Assembly (NCBI GenBank): GCA_964430275.1 | Contig: CAYSGF010000175.1 | Span: 1-32,966 of the forward strand | Direction: 5' to 3' | DNA length: 32,966 nucleotides | Source: DASTYK01 sp964430275 | GTDB taxonomy: Bacteria > Gemmatimonadota > Gemmatimonadetes > Longimicrobiales > RSA9 | In this document: piece after piece, positions 9,862 through 17,916 of the stretch | Numbering within the stretch: the stretch's first letter is position 1 | How the letters are laid out: every line of letters begins with the position of its first letter | Notes under the pieces: model-generated | Told to the model about the DNA's origin: nothing | The model's input: only the letters and a program-made list of their open reading frames with translations | The model's database searches: none | Position numbers and translations under genes: made by a program

Positions 9862-10766
9862 ACGAGAGCGTACTGGAGTTCGGACCGGACCGTCAGCTGG
9901 TGGGCGTACTGGCGCGTCCGACAGGTGAGTGGGCGGACAGCGCGGACGGACCGGCGATCGTGATCACCAACTCGGGAATCATCCATCGGGTCGGTGCCAA
10001 CCGTGTACACGTCCGGCTGGCGCGCTTCCTCGCGGCGCAGGGCTTTGCATGTCTGCGGTATGACCTTCCGGGTATCGGCGACAGCGACACGCTGGGTGTC
10101 AGTCAGCAAGTCGAGGACGAAAACATCGCCGCGACGATCGCAGCGTTCGACGAGCTCGAGCGCACCGGCGTCGCAGACCGTTTCATCATGGTCGGCCTGT
10201 GCTCCGGTGCAGACCACAGCTTCCGTGTCAGCTGCGCCGATCCACGGGTCGTCGGAGCGATCCTCATCGATCCAACGCGCATGTTCTCGACGTGGCGGCA
10301 TCGCCTGAACATGGTCCTCTTCCGGCTGCGGCGTACGACCCGGCGGGCGCTGCGGCCGCGGGTATGGTGGAGACTCCTTACCGGTCAGTACCAGGTGAAG
10401 GCGCGACTGCGCCACCGCGCGGCCGAGGAGGCCCCACGAATCGGCAACCCCGTGTGCCTCGACCCCGATGCGGACGCGCAGGCTCGTGCACAGATGCTGG
10501 CGTCACTGGGCTCACTCGTCGAGCGACGCGTGCACCTGTACGTCGTCACCACCGGCCACAACAAGGAAGTCTACAGCTACCGGCGCCAACTTCTCGACGC
10601 TTTCCCGGAGCTGCCGGAGCTGGAGAGCATCCTGCACGTGGATCGCCGCCCGCTTGCCGATCACACGTTCGGTGCGGAGGCCGACCGCCGGTTCCTCGAG
10701 CACGGCATCGCAGAGTGGCTGACAAATGCCGGTTTCCGCAACACGTCAATGGCCGGCGCAGCATGA
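9858..10766 (+). CDS. Stand-alone alpha/beta hydrolase with Cys nucleophile elbow, exosortase-hydrolase-1-like
   Basis: 302 residues. The ATG overlaps the NRPS stop by four bases, which fixes the start and implies coupled translation. The fold is an alpha/beta hydrolase: an N-terminal segment with IIHRVGANR, a strand-turn LRYDLPGIGDSD, a nucleophile elbow GLCSGAD, an acid candidate in LIDPTR and a C-terminal ADHTF giving a likely catalytic His. The elbow carries Cys rather than Ser. The pattern resembles what I recall of the 'exosortase A system-associated hydrolase 1' family (GLCD-type elbow), which occurs beside a second hydrolase in XrtA loci. Here the partner would be the tail of the NRPS. 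A role in offloading, editing or transferring the NRPS product is inferred from coupling alone; the substrate is unknown. Confidence 0.88.
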   Translation: MNESVLEFGPDRQLVGVLARPTGEWADSADGPAIVITNSGIIHRVGANRVHVRLARFLAAQGFACLRYDLPGIGDSDTLGVSQQVEDENIAATIAAFDELERTGVADRFIMVGLCSGADHSFRVSCADPRVVGAILIDPTRMFSTWRHRLNMVLFRLRRTTRRALRPRVWWRLLTGQYQVKARLRHRAAEEAPRIGNPVCLDPDADAQARAQMLASLGSLVERRVHLYVVTTGHNKEVYSYRRQLLDAFPELPELESILHVDRRPLADHTFGAEADRRFLEHGIAEWLTNAGFRNTSMAGAA

Positions 10767-10821
10767 ACATTGGGTTCTCTCTAACGGTTCCTCGGCAGCG
10801 GCGAGAAGGCGCGGCGGCAGA

Positions 10822-12165
10822 ATGAGTGCAATCGGGACGTATGAGGCACGATCGTCCGACGCTTCAGTTGTCGTGAGCGATGCCACCGATCCTGTTCGCG
10901 TGCTGTGCGTGGACTACAGCGTCGGCTTCGGCGGCGCCACGAAGAGCATGGCCCTCATGCTGCGCGACATGCCGGGTGTGAGGCCGGTGATCGTCACATC
11001 ACAGGACGCCGACCTGCGCGCCCTGTGGTATGGTGCATGGCCCACACACCGGTTCCGGCGGGTGATCAACTACCGGAGCCGCTGGCGTTTCAACGAATGG
11101 CTGCAGCGCAGCAAACTGCCTCGTGTCGTGCGATCCGTTGCGATGAAGCTGTTCGCCGGTGTCGACACGGGCGTGGCAATCGCCAGCGCACTCTGGATCG
11201 CCTGGCTCCTCAAGCGCTACCGCATTGACGTGCTGCATCTGGCGAACGGCTTTACGCCCGGTGAGGCGCTGCTGGCGGGTCGCCTTGCGGGTGTTCCGTC
11301 GATCGCGCATCTGCGCGGCTTCTACAACGCGAGTGCCACGCCGCGCCGCCGCAGCGGGCCCCTGCCTGCGCTCGTCATCGGCGATTCGGATGCGGTGACG
11401 GACAGCTTCCTGCGCGCTGCCCACGCGGTCGTCCCGGCGACCACGATCTACGAGGTCGTCGATGTCGCAAGCTTCGAGCGGAGCGCGCACCGTCGCGACG
11501 AGGTACGTCGCAGCTGGGGCCTGACCGACGACCAGGTTGCCGTCGGCCTGCTGGGCCGCGTCATCGCGTGGAAAGGGCAGGAAGAGTTCGTACGGGCGAT
11601 GCTTGCGGCAATGGAGGGCAACCCCGATCTCGTCGGTGTTCTCGTCGGTGACGCGTCCGACGGTGCCGTCGCATACTTCGACCGCATCAAGGAGCTGATT
11701 CGGTCATCCGGCAAGTCGGATCGCTTCATCCTGACGGGATACGTCGCGGATGTCGATCCCACGTACGGCGCGCTCGACATCGTCGTGCATGCCTCGACGG
11801 AGCCGGAGCCCTGCGGCATGGTCGTCATGGAAGGGATGGCGGCGCGGCGGCCGGTCATTGCAGCGGACGCGGGAGGGCCACGCGAGCTCATCCGGCACGG
11901 CGTCGATGGCCGGCTCGTCACACCGGGCGACGTCGAGGGGCTCGAGCAAGCCATCCTCGAGGTCGCAGCGGATCCGCTGATGCGTCAGGAAATGGGCGAC
12001 GCCGGGCACGAACGCGCACGCGAGCTGTTCGACATACCGGTTGCGACGGGCCGGCTGCGCGGCATCTACGGGACGCTGATCGCGGCGCGGACCGACAACG
12101 ATCCGTCCCTCATCCTGCAAGGAGCGGGGATCGTCCTGCCGGATGCCCACCGTTTTAGTAACTGA
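10822..12165 (+). CDS. Glycosyltransferase family 4 (GT-B fold)
   Basis: 447 residues from the chosen ATG. Reading further upstream in frame gives only sequence overlapping the hydrolase gene. A purine-rich GAGAAGG lies about 13 bases before this ATG. Such enzymes move a sugar from a nucleotide-sugar to a lipid-linked glycan at the cytoplasmic membrane face. The N-terminal acceptor half contains a glycine-rich loop (GFGGATKSM). The C-terminal donor half has LLGRVIAWKGQE and the E-x7-E signature in EPCGMVVME (Glu 329 and Glu 337), followed by PVIAADAGGPREL. It follows the hydrolase by 55 bases and overlaps the ATP-grasp gene by 23 bases, so it belongs to the same transcription unit. The sugar and linkage cannot be read from sequence. 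Confidence 0.93.
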   Translation: MSAIGTYEARSSDASVVVSDATDPVRVLCVDYSVGFGGATKSMALMLRDMPGVRPVIVTSQDADLRALWYGAWPTHRFRRVINYRSRWRFNEWLQRSKLPRVVRSVAMKLFAGVDTGVAIASALWIAWLLKRYRIDVLHLANGFTPGEALLAGRLAGVPSIAHLRGFYNASATPRRRSGPLPALVIGDSDAVTDSFLRAAHAVVPATTIYEVVDVASFERSAHRRDEVRRSWGLTDDQVAVGLLGRVIAWKGQEEFVRAMLAAMEGNPDLVGVLVGDASDGAVAYFDRIKELIRSSGKSDRFILTGYVADVDPTYGALDIVVHASTEPEPCGMVVMEGMAARRPVIAADAGGPRELIRHGVDGRLVTPGDVEGLEQAILEVAADPLMRQEMGDAGHERARELFDIPVATGRLRGIYGTLIAARTDNDPSLILQGAGIVLPDAHRFSN

Positions 12166-13309
12166 CGGTGAGCAGCGGGCGGCGCTCGCCATCGTTCGCT
12201 CCCTGGGGCGAGCGGGCTACCGCTGTATCGTGTGCAGCGGGTCCGGCCGTTCCCTCGCGGGTGCATCACGCTTCGCTGCGCGGGAAATGGCGGTGCCGGA
12301 CGCCGGTGCCGAGCCGGCACGCTATGCCGACGCGGTCGCAGCCATCGTGGCGGCAGAGCAGGTCGACCTGCTGATGCCGGTGTCGGAATCGTCGCTGTTG
12401 GCACTGCTGCCCGAGCGGGCGCGCCTGGGTGCCGTCGTGCCCTTCGCGGAGCTGGAGACCGTGCAGGCGATCTGCGACAAGGAGCGGGTCCTGACCGAGG
12501 CGCAGGCAGTGGGGATCCGGGTGCCGAAGCAGGTCGAGATCCGGTGTCCCGAACAGGTCGTGGCACCCGATCTCAGGTATCCCGTGGTGCTGAAGCCGGC
12601 CCGCTCGGTGTTCACCGCTGCGGACGGGACGCGCGGCAAGACTACCGTCCGGTGGGTTCGCCAGCCCGAGGACATGAGGCCGACGTTGCAGGCCTTTCCG
12701 GCGGCGGCGTACCCGATTCTGGCGCAGGAAGCCGTCGAGGGCCCCGGCATCGGCATCTTCGTGCTGATGCAGGAGGGCAGGGTGACCGCCCGATTTGCGC
12801 ACCGGCGGCTGCGGGAGAAGCCGCCGAGCGGCGGCGTGAGTGTGCTGCGCCAGAGTGAACCGCTGGACGACGAGCTGCTCGCGCGCAGTGTCGCTCTGCT
12901 GGAGCGGTTCGACTGGTCGGGTGTCGCGATGATCGAGTACAAGCGCGATCGGACGACGGGCGATGCATACCTGATGGAGATCAACGGCCGGTTCTGGGGA
13001 TCGCTGCAACTGGCCATCGATGCCGGTGTGGACTTCCCGCGGTTGCTGGCGGATGTCGCGCTCGGCAGGGCGCCTGCACCGGTAGAATCCTACCGATTCG
13101 CCCGGAGCAGGTGGTTCTGGGGAGACGTGGATCACGTGATCGCTGTCTGGCGCGATCGCCGCTTCACCGGCCGGGATCGGCTCGCCGCCGTCGCCGGCTG
13201 CGTTCGGGCGTTCGGCCCCGGTTACAACAGTGAAGTCATGCAGTGGAGCGATCCCCGGCCGTTCGCGCGCGAAAGCGCACAGTGGCTCACGAACATTCTA
13301 CGGCACTGA
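12143..13309 (+). CDS. ATP-grasp ligase (carbamoyl-phosphate-synthase-like)
   Basis: 388 residues. The ATG lies 23 bases inside the end of the glycosyltransferase; an AAGGAG stands about 18 bases upstream. The N-terminal half is a pre-ATP-grasp Rossmann-like domain (VLVTDGEQRAALAIVRSLG). It is followed by CDKERVLTEAQAVGIRVPK, a nucleotide-binding Lys in PVVLKPARS, the stretch LAQEAVEGPGIGIFVL and a metal-binding MEINGRFWGSLQLA. This order is typical of ATP-grasp carboxylate-amine or carboxylate-thiol ligases, which form an acyl-phosphate and couple it to an amine. Placement between a glycosyltransferase and the O-ligase-like gene suggests it joins an amino acid or carboxylate to the glycan or to its precursor. 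The specific substrates are unknown. Confidence 0.9.
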   Translation: MPTVLVTDGEQRAALAIVRSLGRAGYRCIVCSGSGRSLAGASRFAAREMAVPDAGAEPARYADAVAAIVAAEQVDLLMPVSESSLLALLPERARLGAVVPFAELETVQAICDKERVLTEAQAVGIRVPKQVEIRCPEQVVAPDLRYPVVLKPARSVFTAADGTRGKTTVRWVRQPEDMRPTLQAFPAAAYPILAQEAVEGPGIGIFVLMQEGRVTARFAHRRLREKPPSGGVSVLRQSEPLDDELLARSVALLERFDWSGVAMIEYKRDRTTGDAYLMEINGRFWGSLQLAIDAGVDFPRLLADVALGRAPAPVESYRFARSRWFWGDVDHVIAVWRDRRFTGRDRLAAVAGCVRAFGPGYNSEVMQWSDPRPFARESAQWLTNILRH

Positions 13310-13312
13310 AGC

Positions 13313-14668
13313 ATGTCAACGATGCCCTATTCGATGCAGGCCCCCGTGCCGGCAATGTTTCGACTGCGCATTCCCGCGATCTGGGCGTTCGTGAAGCGTC
13401 AGCCCGCGTCGTTCTGGTTTCTCAACATCTACATGTTCTTCGAGTACGTACGCCCGCAGTCGATCTGGACTTCACTCGCGATTCTGCCGTGGTCGATGAT
13501 CGCGATCCTTCTCGCGGCCGCTGCCATGATCCTGGAAGGGCGGCTGCCGCATCTGCGGACGACCGCCGGGCCGCTGCTCGTCGTGTTCACCGGTGTGCTC
13601 GTGCTGTCATCGCTGAACGCGATCAACCCCGATATGTCCTATGCCAAATGGGTCGTCTACTTCAACTGGGTGCTGCTCTACCTGATCATTACCCGGGTCG
13701 TCGATACGGAGAAGCGCTTCTTCGTCTTCATGCTGGCTTTCCTGCTGTACTCGTTCAAGATGTCCCAACACGGGTTCCAGGCTTGGGTCGGTGGCGGGTT
13801 CTCCTTCAATGCATGGGGCGTCAGCGGCGCACCCGGCTGGTTCCGCAATTCCGGCGAGTTCGGAATTCAGATGTGCATCTTTCTGCCGCTGCTCGTCGAG
13901 TTCATCCTCGCGCTGCGGCAGCACTGGGGCAAATGGACGCGCCGGATCTTCTACGCCGTCCCGGTGACGATCGGTGCGAGCATCGTGGCTTCGTCCTCCC
14001 GGGGCGCCCTCGTGGGTGGCGCATGCGTCGGGATGTGGTGGGTTGCACGTTCGCGTCATCGGGTACGCTCGCTGCTGAGCGTGGCTGCGCTGGGCGCCGT
14101 GATGTGGGTCGTGCTGCCGGCAGAACAGAAGGCCCGCGTTCTCGCAGCCGGTGACGACAACACCTCGACAGCGCGGACGGAGCGGTGGGAGGCGGGCCTG
14201 GAGATGGCACGCGAGCATCCCTTCCTCGGCATCGGCTACAACAACTGGGAGAGTTACTACGGTCCCCTCTCACACAACATCTTCATCGAAGCGATGTCGG
14301 AACTCGGCTACACGGGCCTGCTCGCGTTCCTCGCATTGATCTTTGCGACGTTCTGGACGAACCACAAGACGCGCCGCCTCATGAAGGGCGTGCCGACTCA
14401 AACCCGGCTGATCCCCCACATGGCGCACGGCCTCGATGGCGCGCTCATCGGGTTCCTGGCGAGCGGCTTCTTCGTGACAGTGCTGTACTACCCGTACTTC
14501 TGGGTCAATCTTGCGATGACGGTCGCGCTGCACGTGACAGCTCGCAACGAGCGGGCGCGCGCGCTTGCGCGCATGCGCCAGGAGCAGGAGCGATGGGCAA
14601 CATCGGCAGCCGTTCAGCCGGTGCGCCAGCCGACGCGTCCCGACGGCCTCTTTCCGGTCTCCCCTTGA
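13313..14668 (+). CDS. O-antigen ligase / polysaccharide polymerase-like membrane protein, exosortase-A-associated type
   Basis: 451 residues starting three bases after the ATP-grasp stop. It is strongly hydrophobic with about ten membrane helices. A larger loop holds RTERWEAGLEMAREHPFLG and then GIGYNNWESYYGPLSHNIFIE, the Wzy_C-type region seen in O-antigen ligases and polymerases (conserved Arg, and SHN before helices). The early motif FFEYVRPQSIW and a short basic, polar C-terminus match what I recall of the 'putative O-glycosylation ligase, exosortase A-associated' family. Such proteins transfer or polymerise undecaprenyl-linked glycans at the periplasmic face of the inner membrane. It is the last gene of the plus-strand block; the next gene is convergent. 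Confidence 0.9.
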   Translation: MSTMPYSMQAPVPAMFRLRIPAIWAFVKRQPASFWFLNIYMFFEYVRPQSIWTSLAILPWSMIAILLAAAAMILEGRLPHLRTTAGPLLVVFTGVLVLSSLNAINPDMSYAKWVVYFNWVLLYLIITRVVDTEKRFFVFMLAFLLYSFKMSQHGFQAWVGGGFSFNAWGVSGAPGWFRNSGEFGIQMCIFLPLLVEFILALRQHWGKWTRRIFYAVPVTIGASIVASSSRGALVGGACVGMWWVARSRHRVRSLLSVAALGAVMWVVLPAEQKARVLAAGDDNTSTARTERWEAGLEMAREHPFLGIGYNNWESYYGPLSHNIFIEAMSELGYTGLLAFLALIFATFWTNHKTRRLMKGVPTQTRLIPHMAHGLDGALIGFLASGFFVTVLYYPYFWVNLAMTVALHVTARNERARALARMRQEQERWATSAAVQPVRQPTRPDGLFPVSP

Positions 14669-14712
14669 ATACGGCCGGCACCTGCGCGACGCCGCGCCAG
14701 GAGCAGGCCTGC

Positions 14713-15861
14713 TCAGGCGGGCAATCCGAGACGGCTGCGGAAGAGAGCCGTCAGCTCGGCGAGTTGTCGTGCGCGGGAAAATCGCTCACGCGCACGGTCC
14801 GCCGCGCGTTCGCCCATCGCGCGGCGCAATTTGGCGTCACGCAACAGGGTGATCATTGCGGCGGCGAGCTCCTGTGGTGCACCAGGTGGGACGAGGATGC
14901 CGGTCTCGCCGTCTACGACGACTTCCGGAATGCCACCGACGCGGCTGGCAACGACAGGCACGCCACGGGCGCCGGGCTCCAGCGCGGCAAGTCCGAAGGC
15001 CTCGCCCCATACCGATGGCACGACGCACAGATCCGCGCCGCCCGAGAGTTCGGCGGCGTGCGGATCGTAGCCGGCAAAGATGACGTTGGCGCGTGCGGCC
15101 AGGCCGCTGCGGATCTGTTGCAGCTCCTCCATGTAGGGTCCGTCGCCGAAATAGATGAGCATCGGCGCCGGCTCGTGCTCCGCAGCAACCAGATCGAACG
15201 CACGGAGCAGGTGTTGTACGCCCTTGTACTCCGCGGCGCGCGCGGCGCACACGACGAGTGGTCGATCCGGCGGTGCCTGCGCGAGCTCCCGGAGCGAGTG
15301 CCTGTCGATGGACTCCGGGATGACGACCGAGTTGAACATGACACGCACACGCCCGGCGGGTATCAGGTCGATCTCCACCTTGCGCCGCCGCACGTAGTCG
15401 CTGACAGCGAGCACGACGTCCGCCATGGCCGGTCGGAAACGGCGCGTCGCCTGCTTCGCCGCTCCCCTGACGCCGGTTGCAGCGGTTCGCTCACCCGAGG
15501 TGTGGTCATGGACGATGATCGTGCGAATGCCGGCGCGCCGAAGCGCTGCATATGCAACGTGCCATGGTGGTCGGTCACTGAAGTAGATCGTGCGGATGTC
15601 GCGTTCACGGATCACGCGCATCAGCCGAACGACATCATCGGGATGGTTCAGTCGAAGTCGCAGCTCAAGGGGTGTGGCCGCACTGCCTTCGAGGCTCTTC
15701 GGTGGATCGACGATCTCCGGGTACGCAACCCACGTGCGAATGCCGAACGGGGCGAGGTCGTCAGCGACGGCTGCGTAAAGGCTTTCGATGAACTCCCACG
15801 CGTAGCCGGCATTCGTGCGGAAGTTCGCAATGCACAGCAGGTTTCCGTGGCTGGAACTCAC
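14713..15861 (-). CDS. Glycosyltransferase family 4
   Basis: 382 residues, GTG start (no ATG nearby and no clear Shine-Dalgarno). The protein opens directly into a GT-B acceptor domain (LLCIANFRTNAGYAWEF). The donor half includes VVCAARAAEYKGVQHLLRAF, a YFGDGPYMEEL stretch and the E-x7-E signature in EAFGLAALE (Glu 287 and Glu 295), then PVVASRVGGIPEVV and GILVPPG. It is probably a cytoplasmic or membrane-associated enzyme extending the lipid-linked oligosaccharide. It converges on the O-ligase-like gene with a 44-base gap, and its 5' end faces the membrane-protein gene across about 155 bases. Donor and acceptor are unknown. Confidence 0.93.
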   Translation of the reverse strand: MSSSHGNLLCIANFRTNAGYAWEFIESLYAAVADDLAPFGIRTWVAYPEIVDPPKSLEGSAATPLELRLRLNHPDDVVRLMRVIRERDIRTIYFSDRPPWHVAYAALRRAGIRTIIVHDHTSGERTAATGVRGAAKQATRRFRPAMADVVLAVSDYVRRRKVEIDLIPAGRVRVMFNSVVIPESIDRHSLRELAQAPPDRPLVVCAARAAEYKGVQHLLRAFDLVAAEHEPAPMLIYFGDGPYMEELQQIRSGLAARANVIFAGYDPHAAELSGGADLCVVPSVWGEAFGLAALEPGARGVPVVASRVGGIPEVVVDGETGILVPPGAPQELAAAMITLLRDAKLRRAMGERAADRARERFSRARQLAELTALFRSRLGLPA

Positions 15862-16004
15862 GCGTGGTTCGCGACAGCTCGACTGTGCGATCTCGGACGT
15901 GGCATGAGCACAACCATAGGTACGCGCGTCGGTAGCGGCAAGACGCCAACGGCCGCCGGTCGCGTTCGCTGCGCCGGCTCAACCCTCTCAATTTCGTCCC
16001 CCGC

Positions 16005-16010
16005 AGGAGG
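16005..16010 (+). promoter_or_regulatory. Strong Shine-Dalgarno site
   Basis: AGGAGG six bases before the ATG at 16017. It is the best ribosome-binding site visible in this window and fixes the start of the membrane-protein gene. Confidence 0.75.
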
Positions 16011-16016
16011 CTCCTG

Positions 16017-16763
16017 ATGCGCAGGATCCATGTTTCTCCGTCCGGCGTCGCGAAAGCGCTGACGGGCACGATCTGCTTCCTGGTCGCAGCCAGCATGGCC
16101 GGTCAGATTTCTGCACTCTATTTCGGACGCGGTACCCTGTTCGGAATGGTCAATCTCTTCAATTTGGACCGGGAAGCGAACGTCCCTACGTGGTACGCCT
16201 CGGTGACACTGCTCGCATGCGCTGTGCTCCTCGCCTTCATCGCCGCGAGCAAGCGGCAGAGCCGGGATTCATGGTGGCGTTACTGGGCGGGACTCAGCGC
16301 GGTGTTCGCCTACCTGTCGGTCGATGAGGGCGCCTCGATTCACGAGCTCACCATTGAGCCCGTGCGTGCGCTCCTCGGTACGAGCGGTGTGCTGCACTGG
16401 GCCTGGGTCGTTCCTGGTATGATCGCCGTCATTGGGCTCGGCCTCCTGTACCTGAGGTTCGTGCTGGCATTGCCACGCTCCACCCGTAACCTCTTCATCG
16501 TTGCCGGCTCCCTGTTCGTGGGTGGTGCCCTGGTCGTGGAGATGCTTGGGGCGGGATGGTTCGTACAGGCAGGTCGCCGCAACATCGGGTATGTGCTGTT
16601 CTGGACAGTCGAGGAAGCACTCGAGATGGCCGGCATCGTCGTGTTCCTTTACGCCCTCATGCGCTACATCGGCGATGCGCTCGGCCCTATCGTGCTCTCC
16701 TTCGGCGGCCGCGAGCAACACGCAGCGGAGCAGACAGAGGAGATGGATCGCATAGGTGTCTGA
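16017..16763 (+). CDS. Six-helix integral membrane protein of unknown function
   Basis: 248 residues with a strong ribosome-binding site. Six hydrophobic segments lie near residues 13-35, 58-78, 86-103, 124-151, 157-181 and 188-216. Two acidic motifs stand out: SVDEGASIHE after the third helix and EEALEMAGIVVF within the sixth. Charged residues inside or next to membrane helices suggest a binding or catalytic site rather than a plain anchor. I do not recognise a named family. It overlaps the following glycosyltransferase by eight bases, so the two are co-translated; a role in handling a lipid-linked glycan intermediate is a guess from that context. Confidence 0.85.
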   Translation: MRRIHVSPSGVAKALTGTICFLVAASMAGQISALYFGRGTLFGMVNLFNLDREANVPTWYASVTLLACAVLLAFIAASKRQSRDSWWRYWAGLSAVFAYLSVDEGASIHELTIEPVRALLGTSGVLHWAWVVPGMIAVIGLGLLYLRFVLALPRSTRNLFIVAGSLFVGGALVVEMLGAGWFVQAGRRNIGYVLFWTVEEALEMAGIVVFLYALMRYIGDALGPIVLSFGGREQHAAEQTEEMDRIGV

Positions 16764-17916
16764 AACGTCGATTCGACAGCGCAGCGTCCTGCACCTGATC
16801 GATACGACAGGACCGGGCGGCGCGGAAACGGTGTTCCTGCAGGTGGCAGACGGGTTGCGGCGACGCGGCTGGGATCCGCACGCAGCGGTCGTCGGGACTG
16901 GATGGGTTCTCGATAACCTGCAAGCCCTGGATATCCGCACCGACGTGGTGCCGACGCGCGGTCGCATGGACGTGGGGTTCCTGCGCGGGCTTCGGGACAT
17001 CGTCCGGCGCAGGGAGATCGTGCTGATCCACGCGCACCTGTTCAGCCCTGCTGTCTACGCGAGTGCGGTGGGTCTGTGGACGGGGACTCCCGTGATCGCC
17101 ACGTTTCATGGCGCATCCGACATTCAGGCAGGCGACTGGGCGAGGGGGCTCCGGTATCGTCTGATCGACCGGCAGGCGAACGTCGCGTGCGTATCGGATT
17201 CGTTGCGAGACGCGCTCGAGGCGCTCGGCAGCATACGTATGGAGCGCGTCAGCGTGATACCGAACGGCGTCGATCTCGACCGCTTCCGGAGTGCAGACGG
17301 CGCTGCACTACGGCGCGCATACGGCGTTCGGGATGAGCAGATCCTCGTGGGAGCCGTCGGCAACGTGCGTCCTGCGAAGGACTACCACACGTTCCTGCGG
17401 GCAGCGGCGGCAATGGCGCAGGATGAGCGGTTCGTCTTCCTGGTTGTCGGTGAGCAGACGCAGCCGCTGTACGGGGAGCTGCTCGCGCTCCGGCACCAGC
17501 TGGGTCTGGACGACCGCGTACATTTCACCGGCTTCCGGGAAGATGTGCCGAACGTCATGGCGGCGCTCGATACACTCGCAATCAGCTCGAGCAGCGAAGG
17601 GTTTTCGCTGGCGGCGATTCAGGCAATGACCGCGGGCACGCCGGTCGTCGCCACCCGATCGGGCGGCCCCGAGGGGATCATTACAGATGGCCGCGACGGT
17701 TTGCTCGTGCCGACCGCGTCGCCACCGGCGCTGGCGGACGCGATCAGGCAAGTGAATGCGGACAGTACGCTGCGCGCGCGGATCACTGCGGCGGCGCGAT
17801 CGACGGTAGCGGAGCGGTTTTCACTGGAGGCGATGCTGGATCGCTACGAGCGACTCTATTCCGGCGTCGTGGGCCGACCGCGTGAAGCCGATCCTGTCAC
17901 TCTCGCTGCCCGGTAG
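16756..17916 (+). CDS. Glycosyltransferase family 4
   Basis: 386 residues from a GTG that overlaps the upstream stop by eight bases; AGAGGAG lies about 13 bases before it. The N-terminal VLHLIDTTGPGGAETVFLQVADGL is the classic glycine-rich acceptor-domain start of GT4 enzymes. Later come IHAHLFSP, SVIPNGVDLDRF and the donor-domain motif GAVGNVRPAKDYHTFLRA. The E-x7-E site reads EGFSLAAIQ, so the second Glu is Gln. It is followed by TPVVATRSGGPEGII and GLLVPTASP. The gene ends tail-to-tail with the next minus-strand gene, overlapping it by 20 bases. Confidence 0.94.
   Translation: MSETSIRQRSVLHLIDTTGPGGAETVFLQVADGLRRRGWDPHAAVVGTGWVLDNLQALDIRTDVVPTRGRMDVGFLRGLRDIVRRREIVLIHAHLFSPAVYASAVGLWTGTPVIATFHGASDIQAGDWARGLRYRLIDRQANVACVSDSLRDALEALGSIRMERVSVIPNGVDLDRFRSADGAALRRAYGVRDEQILVGAVGNVRPAKDYHTFLRAAAAMAQDERFVFLVVGEQTQPLYGELLALRHQLGLDDRVHFTGFREDVPNVMAALDTLAISSSSEGFSLAAIQAMTAGTPVVATRSGGPEGIITDGRDGLLVPTASPPALADAIRQVNADSTLRARITAAARSTVAERFSLEAMLDRYERLYSGVVGRPREADPVTLAAR

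Noticed and set aside
14701..14714. 14-bp palindrome GAGCAGGCCTGCTC between convergent genes as a terminator
   Set aside because: It has no loop or T-tract and overlaps the stop codon of the minus-strand gene.
14185..16017. Long plus-strand open frame of 610 codons across the GT4 gene
   Set aside because: It is antisense to a gene with clear GT4 motifs and its translation shows no family features; long antisense frames are common at this GC content.
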